A stretch of 64,000 nucleotides of DNA from Betaproteobacteria bacterium HGW-Betaproteobacteria-11 (GCA_002842395.1 PHCV01000001.1:186001-250000); one strand, 5' to 3'. Positions 18,768-28,221 are shown, counted from the first letter of the stretch. Numbers and translations: made by a program. Notes: a model not told the origin generated them from the sequence alone.

Positions 18768-19916
18768 ATGACTAACAAACAAACCCGAATTTTCATCAAC
18801 GACACCACCCTGCGCGACGGCGAGCAGTCGGCGGGGGTGGCCTTCAGCCTCGACGAACGGCTGGATATCGCACGGCGGCTGGATGCGCTTGGCGTGCCGG
18901 AACTGGAGATTGGAATCCCGGCCATGGGTGCAATCGAGCGCGATGAAATCCGTGCCGTGGCGTCGCTTGGGCTGAAGGCGCGCCTGATGGTCTGGAGCCG
19001 GATGAACCGCGAGGATATCGTCCTGGCGGCGAATCTCGGCGTAGCCCTGATCGACGTTTCGGCGCCCGCCTCGGATCAGCATTTGCGCTCCAAGCTGCAG
19101 AAAGACAGGCCCTGGCTGTTGCGGGCGATCACCGATCATGTGCGCTTCGCGCGCGACCTGGGTTTCGAGGTGTGTCTCGGCGCGGAGGATGCATCGCGCG
19201 GAGATCCCGCTCTGCTGGCCGCCATTGCCGATGCGGCCCAGGCGGCGGGTGCGCGGCGGATCCGGTTTGCCGATACGCTGGGCGTGCTCGATCCGTTCAC
19301 CACTTACGAGCGTATTGCGGCGTTGCGCTCGGTCTGCGATCTGGAAATCGAAATGCATGCCCATGACGATCTGGGCATGGCGACGGCCAACACGCTGGCG
19401 GCGGCGAAGGCCGGCGCCAGCCACCTGAACACCACGGTCAATGGTCTCGGCGAGCGTTCCGGCAATGCGCCGCTGGAGGAAGTCGTACTCGGCCTGCATG
19501 TCTGTCACGGGATTGAAACGGGCATCGAGTTGAAGGGTTTCGCGCAGATTTCACAGTGTGTCGCCGCCGCTTCGGGACGTCCGCTACCCTGGCAGAAGTG
19601 TATCGTCGGCGAAGGCGCCTTTACCCATGAGGCGGGAATCCACGTCGATGGCCTGCTCAAGGATCCGGCCAACTACGAAGGCTTCGCTCCGGGCCTGGTG
19701 GGACGCCGGCATCGGATCGTGCTTGGCAAGCATTCGGGAGCGCGCGCGGTGCAGCGGGTGATGGCCGCACTGGGTCATTCCCTGTCGGATACCGCTGCCC
19801 GCGAGCTCTTGCGGCGGGTACGGGTTTTTGTGGCCGAGGCCAAGCATTCGCCTTCGGATGACGATCTGCTCGCGCTGCTCGGAGCAGCGGGTGGCGCGGA
19901 GGCTGGCCATGGCTGA
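18768..19916 (+). CDS. nifV: Homocitrate synthase NifV
   Basis: 382 residues from ATG 18768 (an in-frame TTG lies nine bases upstream). The HMG-CoA-lyase-like fold is clear: [21 protein letters not shown] holds the metal/acceptor residues, [13 protein letters not shown] the HxH metal ligands, [18 protein letters not shown] and [11 protein letters not shown] the conserved C-terminal motifs. NifV condenses acetyl-CoA and 2-oxoglutarate to homocitrate, the organic ligand of FeMo-co. In the nif island the NifV assignment is preferred over 2-isopropylmalate synthase. It overlaps the next gene by eight bases. Confidence 0.93.
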   Translation: MTNKQTRIFINDTTLRDGEQSAGVAFSLDERLDIARRLDALGVPELEIGIPAMGAIERDEIRAVASLGLKARLMVWSRMNREDIVLAANLGVALIDVSAPASDQHLRSKLQKDRPWLLRAITDHVRFARDLGFEVCLGAEDASRGDPALLAAIADAAQAAGARRIRFADTLGVLDPFTTYERIAALRSVCDLEIEMHAHDDLGMATANTLAAAKAGASHLNTTVNGLGERSGNAPLEEVVLGLHVCHGIETGIELKGFAQISQCVAAASGRPLPWQKCIVGEGAFTHEAGIHVDGLLKDPANYEGFAPGLVGRRHRIVLGKHSGARAVQRVMAALGHSLSDTAARELLRRVRVFVAEAKHSPSDDDLLALLGAAGGAEAGHG

Positions 19917-20439
19917 AGGAATCGATCTGCTGGAGGTGGGCGAGGAAAGCCTGTACTTTGACGAGCCCTGTGCGCCGGAGGTGGATGCCTTGATCGCGCA
20001 GGCTGCCCAGCATTACGCCGAAGCCGCGGCCGAACCCTGCCTGCTGCGTGCCTATTTTCTCGCCCCGGAGCAGCTTTCGGTACTGGTGGCGCTTTACCGT
20101 TATTACTTTTACCAACATCGGATGGCGGATGCGCTGCTGGTGGCCGAGCGTGCGCTCGAGGTCACCGCCAGGCGCCTGCATTTGCCCGGTGGCTGGAGCA
20201 GCCTCGGACATGTCGCGCTGGGCGAGGCGGTGATGCGCTCGATGGGCCTGCTGCGCTTTCACCTGCTGGTGCTGAAGGGCTCCGCGGTAATCCTGCTACG
20301 GCTGGAGCGCCTCGACGAAGCCCGGCTCCGGCTGACCAGGATCGCGGAGGTGGATGAGCGCGATGCGCTGGGTGTCGCGCCGCTGCTGGCCTTGATCGCC
20401 GCGCGCCAGGAGCAGGCCGCCGCAGAAGTTTCACACTGA
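19909..20439 (+). CDS. TPR-like helical protein of the nifV-W-Z-M operon
   Basis: 176 residues, mainly alpha-helical, with tetratricopeptide-like segments ([41 protein letters not shown] at about 45-85; [24 protein letters not shown] at about 125-150). No signal peptide. The start overlaps nifV and nifW follows after 16 bases, so it is translated with the nif accessory genes; similar TPR proteins are seen in betaproteobacterial nif clusters. The function is unknown; protein-protein assistance in nitrogenase maturation is a guess. Confidence 0.75.
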   Translation: MAEGIDLLEVGEESLYFDEPCAPEVDALIAQAAQHYAEAAAEPCLLRAYFLAPEQLSVLVALYRYYFYQHRMADALLVAERALEVTARRLHLPGGWSSLGHVALGEAVMRSMGLLRFHLLVLKGSAVILLRLERLDEARLRLTRIAEVDERDALGVAPLLALIAARQEQAAAEVSH

Positions 20440-20455
20440 TACAGAGGAGCCCATC

Positions 20456-20770
20456 ATGGGATGCGAAGCCGATAGTTTTGAAGACGATCTTGCCGACCTG
20501 GGTTCCGCCGAGGATTTCCTCGACTACTTCGGCATTCCTTACGATGCGCGCGTGGTTCAGGTCAATCGCCTGCACATCCTGCAGCGCTACCACGACTACC
20601 TGGCCAAGCAGGAAGCCGGCAAGACGCCGGAATATGCCGCCTGGCGTGGCTGGCTGCTGCGCGCCTACGAGGATTTCGTCGGCTCCAGCGCCCAGCAGGA
20701 GAAGGTCTTTGCGGTCTTCCAGAAGGCCGATGGCTCGTCCTTCGTGCCATTGTCATCGGTGACGAAATAG
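20456..20770 (+). CDS. nifW: Nitrogenase-stabilising protein NifW
   Basis: 104 residues, normal length. The core DLADLGSAEDFLDYFGIPYDARVVQVNRLHILQRYHDYL and the end EKVFAVFQKADGSSFVPLSSV are characteristic. NifW supports MoFe protein maturation and stability, especially under oxygen. AGAGGAG precedes the ATG. nifZ follows after four bases. Confidence 0.95.
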   Translation: MGCEADSFEDDLADLGSAEDFLDYFGIPYDARVVQVNRLHILQRYHDYLAKQEAGKTPEYAAWRGWLLRAYEDFVGSSAQQEKVFAVFQKADGSSFVPLSSVTK

Positions 20771-20774
20771 GATC

Positions 20775-21233
20775 ATGCGCCCGCGCTGGGATTATGGCGA
20801 TGCCGTGCGCGTGACGCGCAACGTACGCAACGACGGCACCTTTCCCGGCGTCAAGACCGGCGACCTGCTGGTGCGGCGCGGACGCATCGGGCATGTACGC
20901 AACGTCGGCACCTTCCTCCAGGATCAGATCATTTATTCCGTGCATTTCCTCGACGAGGGGCGGCTGGTCGGTTGCCGCGAGGAAGAATTGATCGGCGTCG
21001 ATGAACCCTGGATCGAGAGCCGCTACGAGGTACGGCAGAAAGTCCGCGCGACACAGGCGCTGGCGATTCGCGGCGAAGTGCAGGTGCCGGCCGGCAGTCG
21101 CGGCGAGGTTCTGAATCTGGAACGATCGACGACGCAGGGCGTTGTCTATCACGTACATTTCGACTGCCTGCCGGGCAATCCGTTACAAGTGCCCGAGGCG
21201 GCGCTGAGTGAATTGGAGAGCGGCGATGAATGA
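20775..21233 (+). CDS. nifZ: NifZ, MoFe-protein P-cluster maturation factor
   Basis: 152 residues with two SH3-like NifZ segments: YGDAVRVTRNVRNDGTFPGVKTGDLLVRRGRIGHVRNVGTFLQDQIIYSVHF (about 7-60) and a second weaker repeat (VRATQALAIRGEVQVPAGSRGEV, about 90-120). NifZ is required for formation of the second P-cluster. Its end overlaps the nifM start by eight bases. Confidence 0.95.
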   Translation: MRPRWDYGDAVRVTRNVRNDGTFPGVKTGDLLVRRGRIGHVRNVGTFLQDQIIYSVHFLDEGRLVGCREEELIGVDEPWIESRYEVRQKVRATQALAIRGEVQVPAGSRGEVLNLERSTTQGVVYHVHFDCLPGNPLQVPEAALSELESGDE

Positions 21234-22080
21234 GCCGGACAGTGTCTATCTGTCGCTCAAGCTGGCCGCGCAGCTGTTCGGCAAACCGCTCGAAGCCCTG
21301 GCCGCCGACGAGCGGCGGCGGGTCGGCACGGTCGCCATCGCGCAGCACCGGATTGAGACGCTGATCCTGGCCACGCCGGAGGCGGCCAGGGTGGTGCTGC
21401 CGGAAACCTCGGTCGCCGCCAGTCTCAAGGAAATTCGCGCGCGCTACGCGAGCGACGAGGACTACCATGCCGACCTCGAACGGATCGGCCTTGACGCCAT
21501 CTCGTTGCGCCAGGCGGTCGAGCGGGACATGGTGGTCGAGGCGGTGCTGGAAAAAGTCGGCGCTCGCGCCGCGGCGGTCAGCGCGACCGAAGTCGAAATC
21601 TTCTGGTTCATGCACAAGGAACGCTTCCGGCGGGCTGAAACCCGCGTCCTGCGGCACATTCTCGTCACCATCAACGAGCAGTTGGCGGGCAACGAGCGAC
21701 AGGCCGCGCTCACCAGGATCGATGCCATCCGCGCCCGCCTGCAGAAGAACCCCGAGCGCTTCGCGGAACAGGCGCTGAAGCACTCCGAATGTCCCACCGC
21801 GATGAATGGCGGCCTGCTCGGCAGCGTGCCGCGCGGCCAGCTCTACCCGGAACTCGAAGCAGCTGCCTTTGCGCTGGACGAGGCCTCGCTGTCGGAGGTT
21901 GTGGAATCCGAGCTGGGTTACCACCTGCTGTATTGCGAGACGATCGAAGCGCAGCGGCAACTGTCCTTCGAGGAGGCAAGCAAGACCATCCGCGCGCATC
22001 TGGAGCAACAACGGCGCGGCATCTGCCAGAAGTCGTGGGTCAACGCCTTGCGCCGCCAGACCGCCGCCGACTCCGCCTGA
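21226..22080 (+). CDS. nifM: NifM, parvulin-type prolyl isomerase
   Basis: 284 residues from ATG 21226 overlapping the nifZ stop. The amino half is NifM-specific helical sequence; the C-terminal PpiC domain contains RVLRHILVTINEQLAGN, FAEQALKHSECPTAMNGGLLGSVPRGQLYPELEAAAFAL and VESELGYHLLYCE. NifM is needed for active Fe protein (NifH). A dispersed repeat, in a divergent form, is read as KVGARAAAVS in the linker between the two halves. It is the last gene of the nifV-TPR-W-Z-M run. Confidence 0.93.
   Translation: MNEPDSVYLSLKLAAQLFGKPLEALAADERRRVGTVAIAQHRIETLILATPEAARVVLPETSVAASLKEIRARYASDEDYHADLERIGLDAISLRQAVERDMVVEAVLEKVGARAAAVSATEVEIFWFMHKERFRRAETRVLRHILVTINEQLAGNERQAALTRIDAIRARLQKNPERFAEQALKHSECPTAMNGGLLGSVPRGQLYPELEAAAFALDEASLSEVVESELGYHLLYCETIEAQRQLSFEEASKTIRAHLEQQRRGICQKSWVNALRRQTAADSA
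21551..21576 (+). repeat. Dispersed 25-bp repeat, copy 8 (inside nifM)
   Basis: Plus orientation, AAAAAGTCGGCGCTCGCG then CGCGGCG, with three changes from consensus. Read in sense as KVGARAA. Confidence 0.6.
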
Positions 22081-22497
22081 GGGCAAAATCCCGAGTGCAT
22101 CTGCAATCTGGCGTCGGCGGCGCTTGGCTGTTCGCGCGGCTTTGCGCCGGGTTTGAAGTTTCGGAAAAAGGCCGCGACCGTCTCTTGTTTGGCCACCGCG
22201 GACGGTGGCCGACCTGATTCAGATTTCTCAAGAAGATTCTGAAACGTGGGCTGAGGTTCTACAACGACATAACCACCTAAGAGTTCGCGAAGCAGAACTC
22301 GAACTTTATCCCTACCACGGACGACCGAACAACAAACTGAAGTGAATCACGCGTAAGTTGCTGACACAGTTCAGCTTGCGTTCCGCCTATAATTGGTCGC
22401 CATTGAAGGGATGCAGACTGCATTGCTACACTGCTGTGGCTCACTGATCGGTGACGCAGCCCGCGTTGTTGCCAGGACTATTGACGCTCCAGCATTC
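22081..22497. other. Non-coding junction between nifM and the low-GC cargo
   Basis: About 125 bases after nifM remain GC-rich; from about 22210 the composition becomes AT-richer, marking the left edge of the cargo genes. A possible 46-codon frame is listed separately. No tRNA, integrase or convincing direct repeat was seen at the junction. Confidence 0.5.
22205..22345 (+). CDS. Possible small protein or gene remnant
   Basis: A GTG-initiated frame of 46 codons encodes a polar, charged peptide (DLIQISQEDSETWAEV at the start, ending PYHGRPNNKLK). The codon use looks protein-like and AT-richer than the nif genes, but there is no clear ribosome site. It could be the 5' remnant of a gene displaced when the cargo entered, or chance. 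Confidence 0.25.
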   Translation: MADLIQISQEDSETWAEVLQRHNHLRVREAELELYPYHGRPNNKLK

Positions 22498-23328
22498 ATG
22501 GAACAACCTTTACCTATTCGAGTCAGCCATATTTCCTCACCTCCGCCGTTCCTGAAATGGGCGGGAGGTAAGAGGTGGTTGTCGGATCGGATTGTTGAAC
22601 TGGCTAATTCAATTGCCGGCAAATACATTGAGCCGTTTCTCGGAGGAGGAGCGGTGTTTTTTGCGTTGAAGCCAGGCGAGGCGCTGCTTTCAGATGTCAA
22701 TCCCGAACTGATAAATGCTTATAGGGCAATTCGAAGCGACCCAAATAAACTGTACTCACTGTTGAGAATCCATCAGGCGCGCCACTCCAAGGAATACTAC
22801 TATTCCATTCGCACCTATAGACCTCGTTGTGAGTATCGCAAAGCAGCACGATTTATCTATTTGAACCGTACGTGTTGGAATGGGCTCTACCGGGTTAATC
22901 TCAGTGGGCAATTCAATGTCCCGATTGGCACAAAATCGGCTGTTCTAATGCCGACGGACGATTGGTCTGCGCTATCTGCTTTACTGAATTCAGTGCAACT
23001 CATTTGCGGCGATTTTGAGGACTCCATCGCTCAAGCAAAGGAAGGCGATCTGGTTTTTGCCGACCCACCCTACACAGTGAAGCACAACCTTAATGGTTTT
23101 ATCAAATATAACGACTCGTTGTTTTCGTGGTGCGACCAGATTCGTCTACGTGATGCACTTGTCAGCGCGAAGTGTCGGGGCGCACGAGTCATAGTCACCA
23201 ACGCGAATCACGAGTCGATTAGGGATCTGTATAGAAGGCATTTTCGGTTGGAATCTGTTGTTCGCGAAAGCGTGTTGGCTGGTTCCCCGGCACATCGGGG
23301 CCGGTACGAAGAACTGTTAATTAGCTGA
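22498..23328 (+). CDS. Dam-family adenine-N6 DNA methyltransferase
   Basis: 276 residues from ATG 22498; upstream ATG 22411 and TTG 22393 are also in frame but add sequence not typical of the family. Motif I is PPFLKWAGGKRWL with EPFLGGGAVFF (about 15-55), the NPxY-type catalytic motif is LVFADPPYTVKHNLNGFIKYN (about 185-205), and the D12-class spacing fits. GATC is the usual target of this family but the specificity here is not proven. It stands alone without a restriction enzyme and is followed after 11 bases by a membrane protein and a DGQHR protein. GC is well below the nif genes, indicating transfer. Confidence 0.9.
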   Translation: MEQPLPIRVSHISSPPPFLKWAGGKRWLSDRIVELANSIAGKYIEPFLGGGAVFFALKPGEALLSDVNPELINAYRAIRSDPNKLYSLLRIHQARHSKEYYYSIRTYRPRCEYRKAARFIYLNRTCWNGLYRVNLSGQFNVPIGTKSAVLMPTDDWSALSALLNSVQLICGDFEDSIAQAKEGDLVFADPPYTVKHNLNGFIKYNDSLFSWCDQIRLRDALVSAKCRGARVIVTNANHESIRDLYRRHFRLESVVRESVLAGSPAHRGRYEELLIS

Positions 23329-23339
23329 GGTCTGCGACG

Positions 23340-23993
23340 ATGGAAACAATTAGAGCGTGGGTGGTCAGATCGCTAGACGCAATGTCGCATCTATGGCTTT
23401 TTGGTGCGTTGTTTCGAACCGGGCGAAAAACATATGCGGGAGCGCTATATGAATTTACTTATGTCTTCGTGTGGTCAATCCTTCCATTCGTTCTAGGCGC
23501 GCTAACGCTTTATGTGACCACGGATGCACCTAGCAAAGACTTCTACGTATTGGGACTTAGTACCGTCAGAAATGGCGAACTGCTGGTTTTTACAATTTCG
23601 ATGCTTGCGCCGGTCTTGTATCTTGTGCTCCACGATCCTGAAAAAGCCGAGTCATTTCCACACAAGTTGCCTATATCAACGATGGTCACACTCGTCGTCG
23701 TAACCTGTGCAGCTCTCTTTGCGTTGATGAAGGCTAATGCCATCAAAGATATTGAATTTGTATTTCAGTTTTCGGTCGTATTGACCCTGCTTGCACTGAC
23801 GTTTCGCTACTTAGCGATTGTCTATCACAGGAGCAGAATGCCTCCAGTAAGCGAGGGTGATCTTCGGGCAAATCAGGACGACTTTGTTCAGCAATATCGA
23901 AAGCATGTTGGCGCGCCAGAAGTTCAGGCACAAGCGGAGCAAGCTGCTGATTTTGCTAAGGGCTTTGGAAAGCACTTGGAGGGCCAGCAATGA
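23340..23993 (+). CDS. Four-helix membrane protein of the Dam-DGQHR cargo
   Basis: 217 residues. Hydrophobic segments lie near residues 38-60, 80-98, 107-127 and 138-158, followed by a soluble polar tail (about 165-217) rich in Gln and charged residues (QDDFVQQYRKHVG, QAEQAADFAKGF). I do not recognise a family. The stop overlaps the DGQHR gene start by four bases (ATGA), so the two products are made together. A membrane protein coupled to a nucleic-acid-modification pair would fit an abortive effector in phage defence, but that is inference. Confidence 0.7.
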   Translation: METIRAWVVRSLDAMSHLWLFGALFRTGRKTYAGALYEFTYVFVWSILPFVLGALTLYVTTDAPSKDFYVLGLSTVRNGELLVFTISMLAPVLYLVLHDPEKAESFPHKLPISTMVTLVVVTCAALFALMKANAIKDIEFVFQFSVVLTLLALTFRYLAIVYHRSRMPPVSEGDLRANQDDFVQQYRKHVGAPEVQAQAEQAADFAKGFGKHLEGQQ

Positions 23994-25147
23994 TAGCCTC
24001 CGCTAACGAACCTCAATTTGAGTTCTCGGTAGATGCGATATCTGTGCGCCAACCAATCGGGGAATTCCTAATCGCATCTATCCCATCAAAACGCCTATGG
24101 GAGATTTCGTACTTCGATGTTCGCCGGATGTTGAAGGATCGCGATATCGAAACGTATCTTGGAATACAACGGCCACTCAACCCAGATCGGGTTTCCGAGC
24201 TTCAATCCTACGTCCGCACAGTGGACGCCTGTTTTCCAACTGCCGTGATTCTGGCAATTGAGAGCCGTTGCGCTTCGTTCGATTCTGCAACGAATAGACT
24301 TACGTTGAAGAACGTCCCCAATCCAGAAGAGGGGCATGACCCCGTCTACTACCGCAATATTGCTAAAGTTCTAGACGGGCAACATAGAATTGCAGGTTTA
24401 ATTGATTATCCAAACGACGACTTTGAAGTGAACGTCAGTATCTTTATTGATATCGATATCGAAGATCAGGCGTACATTTTTTCTACAGTCAACTTGGCTC
24501 AAACCAAGGTGAATCGAAGTCTTGCTTATGACTTGTCTGAGCTGACGAAGACCCGTAGCCCTCAAAAGACTTGCCACAATATTGCCGTTGCGCTTGATCA
24601 ACTCGCATCAAGCCCTCTTCATCAGCGCATAAAGCGGTTAGGTACTGCGACACCCGGACGCCGTGACGAAATGCTGACTCAGGCAACTTTTGTGGAGTCA
24701 CTTATGCCATTTATTTCGGCTGCGCCCACAATGGACCGCGATATCCTGAAGCGAGGCAATAAACTTGCTACTCCGAGCCAAGCGGAGATCGAGAAACATC
24801 CTTTGAGGCCTTTCTTTGTCAGTGGCAACGATATGAAGATTGCCGATGTGCTCTTTCGGTATTTCTCAGCCGTTCAGTCTCGGTGGCCGAATGCTTGGAG
24901 CTCCAACGAAAAGGGGATGATCCTAAATAGGACCAATGGATTTAGAGCGCTCATGCGAGCACTGTTGGTCATTTGCCGGGCTATTAAGCCTCACGAAAAA
25001 TTACCTGAAGAATCGAATTTTCAAGAGCTGTTTGCAAGAGTTAACCTCAATGATGATGGCTTCAATGTTGAGACTTTCAGTCCGGGTACAAGCGGCGAGA
25101 GCTTGTTGTTCAAAAAGCTAGTTGACGACATGAGATTGGGCCACTAA
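23990..25147 (+). CDS. DGQHR-domain protein (DndB-like)
   Basis: 385 residues. The hallmark VLDGQHRIAGL (about residues 126-136) and the following IFIDIDIEDQAYIFSTVNLAQTKVNRSL define the DGQHR family, which includes DndB, the regulator of DNA phosphorothioation, and proteins of other DNA-modification loci; the fold is ParB-like. LNPDRVSELQSYV and KTRSPQKTCHNIAVALDQL are further conserved-looking segments. No dndA/C/D/E genes are present in this window. It may act with the Dam-like methylase encoded two genes upstream. Low GC relative to neighbours. Confidence 0.8.
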   Translation: MIASANEPQFEFSVDAISVRQPIGEFLIASIPSKRLWEISYFDVRRMLKDRDIETYLGIQRPLNPDRVSELQSYVRTVDACFPTAVILAIESRCASFDSATNRLTLKNVPNPEEGHDPVYYRNIAKVLDGQHRIAGLIDYPNDDFEVNVSIFIDIDIEDQAYIFSTVNLAQTKVNRSLAYDLSELTKTRSPQKTCHNIAVALDQLASSPLHQRIKRLGTATPGRRDEMLTQATFVESLMPFISAAPTMDRDILKRGNKLATPSQAEIEKHPLRPFFVSGNDMKIADVLFRYFSAVQSRWPNAWSSNEKGMILNRTNGFRALMRALLVICRAIKPHEKLPEESNFQELFARVNLNDDGFNVETFSPGTSGESLLFKKLVDDMRLGH

Positions 25148-25339
25148 AGAAGATTGCTTTGACTGTCGCTTCTTTCTCATTAATTGAGTCTAGATTTAGA
25201 CGCTGCGCAAGTCAGCGTATTTCGATATTGAATGTCGAAGCTACTCGCAAAGTTTTGAATAACTGCTTTGGCCGGTTGCAGTCATCCGCCCCGCAACTGC
25301 CGCTGTCGCAACAATCTTGCAGACTAGCCCCGTGCGCCC

Positions 25340-25621
25340 TTACTCGTCCTCCTCGCCACCCACGCCATCGCGGCGCGGGACGGTTTGCGGATCGCAGGTA
25401 ATGGCGCGGTAGATCTCGATCCGGTCGCCGGGCTTGAGGGGCGCGTCGAGCTTGACCAGGCGGCCGAAGACGCCGACCTTCTGGGTTTCAAGATCGATGG
25501 TGGGGAAGGACTTGAGGATGCCGGACTTGTGAATGGCTTCACGTACCGTGGCTTCGTCCGGCACCTCGATATTGAGCCAGATTTGCTGGCCGGCTTCGGA
25601 ATAGGCAACCCCGATCTGCAT
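25340..25621 (-). CDS. rnfH: RnfH, ubiquitin-like Rnf-associated protein
   Basis: 93 residues of the RnfH/UPF0125 family: IGVAYSEAGQQIWLNIEVPDEATVREAIHKSGIL, VGVFGRLVKLDAPLKPGDRIEIYRAITCDP. It is the last gene of the rnf operon, 39 bases after rnfD, with GGAGAGA before the ATG. Confidence 0.94.
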   Translation of the reverse strand: MQIGVAYSEAGQQIWLNIEVPDEATVREAIHKSGILKSFPTIDLETQKVGVFGRLVKLDAPLKPGDRIEIYRAITCDPQTVPRRDGVGGEEDE

Positions 25622-25660
25622 TTTCGTCTCTCTCCTGTGAAAGCGGGCAATACGTGGCGG

Positions 25661-26734
25661 TCATTTCCCCGGTTCGATGGCAACACCCCTGCGGTCGCGG
25701 CCGTAGATTCTGGGTTTGACGTAGCTGTCGATGATCGGGGTCAGCGAATTCATCAGCAGCACGGCGAAGGCGACACCTTCCGGATAGCCGGCCCAGGTGC
25801 GGATGACATAGGTCAGCACACCGCAACCGGCGCCGAAAACCAGTTGTCCGCGGGGCGTGTTGGGCGAGGTCACATAGTCGGTGGCGATGAAGAATGCTCC
25901 AAGCATGGCCCCGCCGGAAAGCAGGTGGCTGCCGGCATCCAGATAGCGCGTCGGATCGATGCCATGCAGGATGGCCGCCGGCACGGCAATCCCGGCGAGC
26001 ATCGAGAGCGGGATATGCCAGCTGATGATGCGGCGGAACATCAGCAGCAAGCCGCCGCCGGCGATCAGCCAGCCGGCGGTTTCGCCAAGGCTGCCGGGAC
26101 GGCTGCCATACCAGGTGTGGGCGGGGGCATGGGACAGGGCCTGGAGCAAATCGGCGCCACGGGACAGTTCGGTCTTGGCGAAGCCGAGCAGCGAGGCGCT
26201 GGCGACGGCGTCGAAAGCCGGTGACGCCGCTTTGAGCGTGATCCGCAGTCCGTCGATGAAGCCCGGAGCGGCTGCGGAGAGGAGGGGCAGCGGCGCGACC
26301 CAGGCGGTCATCTGCAACGGAAAGGAGATGAGCAGGGCGACTCGCGCCACCATGGCCGGGTTGAACAGATTCTGGCCGAGTCCGCCGAACACCTGCTTGC
26401 CCAGCACCGTGGCGAAGAGTCCGCCAAAAACGCCAATCCACCAGGGCGCCCAGGGCGGCAAGGACAGCGCCAGCAACCATCCGGTGAGGGCCGCCGAGCC
26501 GTCGAACAGCACGGGCCGCGCCCGGCGGTCGAGCAGGCGCAGGCAGAAGGCTTCGCCGAACAGGGCGGAGCCCACGGTGATCAGCCACAGGTTGATGGCC
26601 GGCCAGCCATAGAGCCAGAAGCCGAACAGGGTGGCCGGCGTCAGCGCCACCATTACGGTCGCCATGACCCGGCCGACACTGTTGTCCGTTGTCGTATGCG
26701 GTGCCGCGACGGGGCTGCCGATGGGATGATTCAT
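25661..26734 (-). CDS. rnfD: RnfD, membrane subunit of the Rnf complex
   Basis: 357 residues with about nine membrane helices. The start MNHPIGSPVAAPHT overlaps the rnfC stop by four bases. The flavinylation-type motif appears in the region ...SASLLGFAKTELS (covalent FMN on Ser/Thr in this family), and FNPAMVARVALLISFP and FFIATDYVTSPNTPRGQ are conserved. The Rnf complex uses ion motive force to drive electrons from NADH to ferredoxin or flavodoxin for nitrogenase. Confidence 0.95.
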   Translation of the reverse strand: MNHPIGSPVAAPHTTTDNSVGRVMATVMVALTPATLFGFWLYGWPAINLWLITVGSALFGEAFCLRLLDRRARPVLFDGSAALTGWLLALSLPPWAPWWIGVFGGLFATVLGKQVFGGLGQNLFNPAMVARVALLISFPLQMTAWVAPLPLLSAAAPGFIDGLRITLKAASPAFDAVASASLLGFAKTELSRGADLLQALSHAPAHTWYGSRPGSLGETAGWLIAGGGLLLMFRRIISWHIPLSMLAGIAVPAAILHGIDPTRYLDAGSHLLSGGAMLGAFFIATDYVTSPNTPRGQLVFGAGCGVLTYVIRTWAGYPEGVAFAVLLMNSLTPIIDSYVKPRIYGRDRRGVAIEPGK

Positions 26735-28221
26735 GCCGACTCTCCTTCGACGGGAGCGGTTGCCGCCGCCTTGGCCGCGGCACGCTCGGCCTTGCGGCGT
26801 GCCGCGGCGGCGGCCTTTTCCAGCGCCTCGCGTTCGAGCCGGGCGATCCGCGCCTCGGCCAGACGCTTGGCGGCCTCGGTGCGCAGGCTGGCCCGCTCGC
26901 GCGCCGCAAGCTCGCCCCTGGCGTGGCTGAAATACTGCACCAGCGGAATGTGCGAGGGACAGACGTAGGCGCAGCAGCCGCAGGAGATGCAGTCGCCGAG
27001 ACTGAAATCGACCGCGCCCTCCAGGTCGTCGGCACGGATGTGGGCGGCCATTTCCAGGGGCAGCAGCCCCATCGGGCAGGCCTGGGTGCAACTGCCGCAG
27101 CGGATGCAGGGCCCGGACTCGGGGACAAACGCCTCCGCTGCGTCGAAGGCGAGGATGCCGCTGGCGCCCTTGACCAGGGGAATCTTGCCGTGCAGCAACG
27201 GCGTGCCCATCATCGGGCCGCCGAGGATCAGCCGGGCTGGCGCCTGCGCGAGGCCGCAGAACGCCAGCACTTCCTCGACCAGCGTGCCCAGCGGCGCGAT
27301 GAGGTTGCCCGGCTGGGCAACCGCGCCGCCGTTGATGGTGACGATGCGTTCGACCAGTGGCTGGCCGAGGCGGATCGCCTTGTGCACGGCGGCGCAGGTG
27401 GAGACGTTATGCACCAGCACGCCGACCTCGGCCGCGCGGGCATCCGCCGGCACTTCCTTGCCGGTCAGGGTCTGGATCAACTGCTTGTCCGAGCCCATCG
27501 GATAGCGGGCCGGTACCGGACGAATCTTCACCTCCGGGTAAGACGCGGCGGCTTTTTTCATCGCCGCAATGGCTTCGGGCTTGTTGTCCTCGATGCCGAC
27601 CAGAGCCTCGCGGGCGCCGATGGCATGCATCACGATGCGCGCGCCGTCGACCACCTGGTCGGCGAAGTCGCGCATGATGCGGTCATCCGACGACAGATAG
27701 GGTTCGCACTCGCCGCCGTTCACGATCAGCGTGCCGACGGCGAGACGTTTGCCCAGCGCAAACTTGACCGCCGCGGGAAAGGTGGCGCCGCCCAGGCCGA
27801 CGACGCCGGCCGCCGCGGTGCGGCGGGCGATTTCTTCGGGTGGCAGGCTGAAGGGATCGGCGACCGGGTCGCTATCGATCCAGCGATTCTCGAAATCCGA
27901 ATCGATGGTGATGGCGGCAAAACCGAGTCCCGACGGATGTGGGGCCGTGATCTCGCCGATCGCCGTGACAATGCCGGAGACCGGGGCGTGGATCGGCGCC
28001 GAAATATTGCCCTGGGCCGCGGCCAGCAATTGGCCCTTGAGCACCTTCTGGCCGACCAGCACGACGGGCCGCGCGACGCCGCCGACATGCTGGTGCAACG
28101 GCAGGTAGAGGCGGGCCGGTGGGGGCAGGATACGCAAGGGCACGTCGGCCGCCGGGCGTTTGTGATCGTCGGGATGCACGCCCCAACGCGGTTCTCTGAA
28201 AATGCGGTCGAAGAATCCCAT
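26731..28221 (-). CDS. rnfC: RnfC, NADH-binding peripheral subunit
   Basis: 496 residues. GVVGLGGATFPAAVKF (about 138-153) and LIVNGGECEPYLSSDDRIM are NADH/FMN-site signatures, and two 4Fe-4S motifs follow: CIRCGSCTQACPMGLLP (about 373) and CISCGCCAYVCPSHIPLVQYF (about 412). The C-terminal tail is an Ala/Lys/Arg-rich coiled-coil as in longer RnfC proteins. It lies between rnfB and rnfD. Confidence 0.97.
   Translation of the reverse strand: MGFFDRIFREPRWGVHPDDHKRPAADVPLRILPPPARLYLPLHQHVGGVARPVVLVGQKVLKGQLLAAAQGNISAPIHAPVSGIVTAIGEITAPHPSGLGFAAITIDSDFENRWIDSDPVADPFSLPPEEIARRTAAAGVVGLGGATFPAAVKFALGKRLAVGTLIVNGGECEPYLSSDDRIMRDFADQVVDGARIVMHAIGAREALVGIEDNKPEAIAAMKKAAASYPEVKIRPVPARYPMGSDKQLIQTLTGKEVPADARAAEVGVLVHNVSTCAAVHKAIRLGQPLVERIVTINGGAVAQPGNLIAPLGTLVEEVLAFCGLAQAPARLILGGPMMGTPLLHGKIPLVKGASGILAFDAAEAFVPESGPCIRCGSCTQACPMGLLPLEMAAHIRADDLEGAVDFSLGDCISCGCCAYVCPSHIPLVQYFSHARGELAARERASLRTEAAKRLAEARIARLEREALEKAAAAARRKAERAAAKAAATAPVEGESA

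Noticed and set aside
23990-25147. Complete Dnd phosphorothioation system
   Set aside because: Only a DGQHR protein is present; no dndA, C, D or E genes occur in the window.
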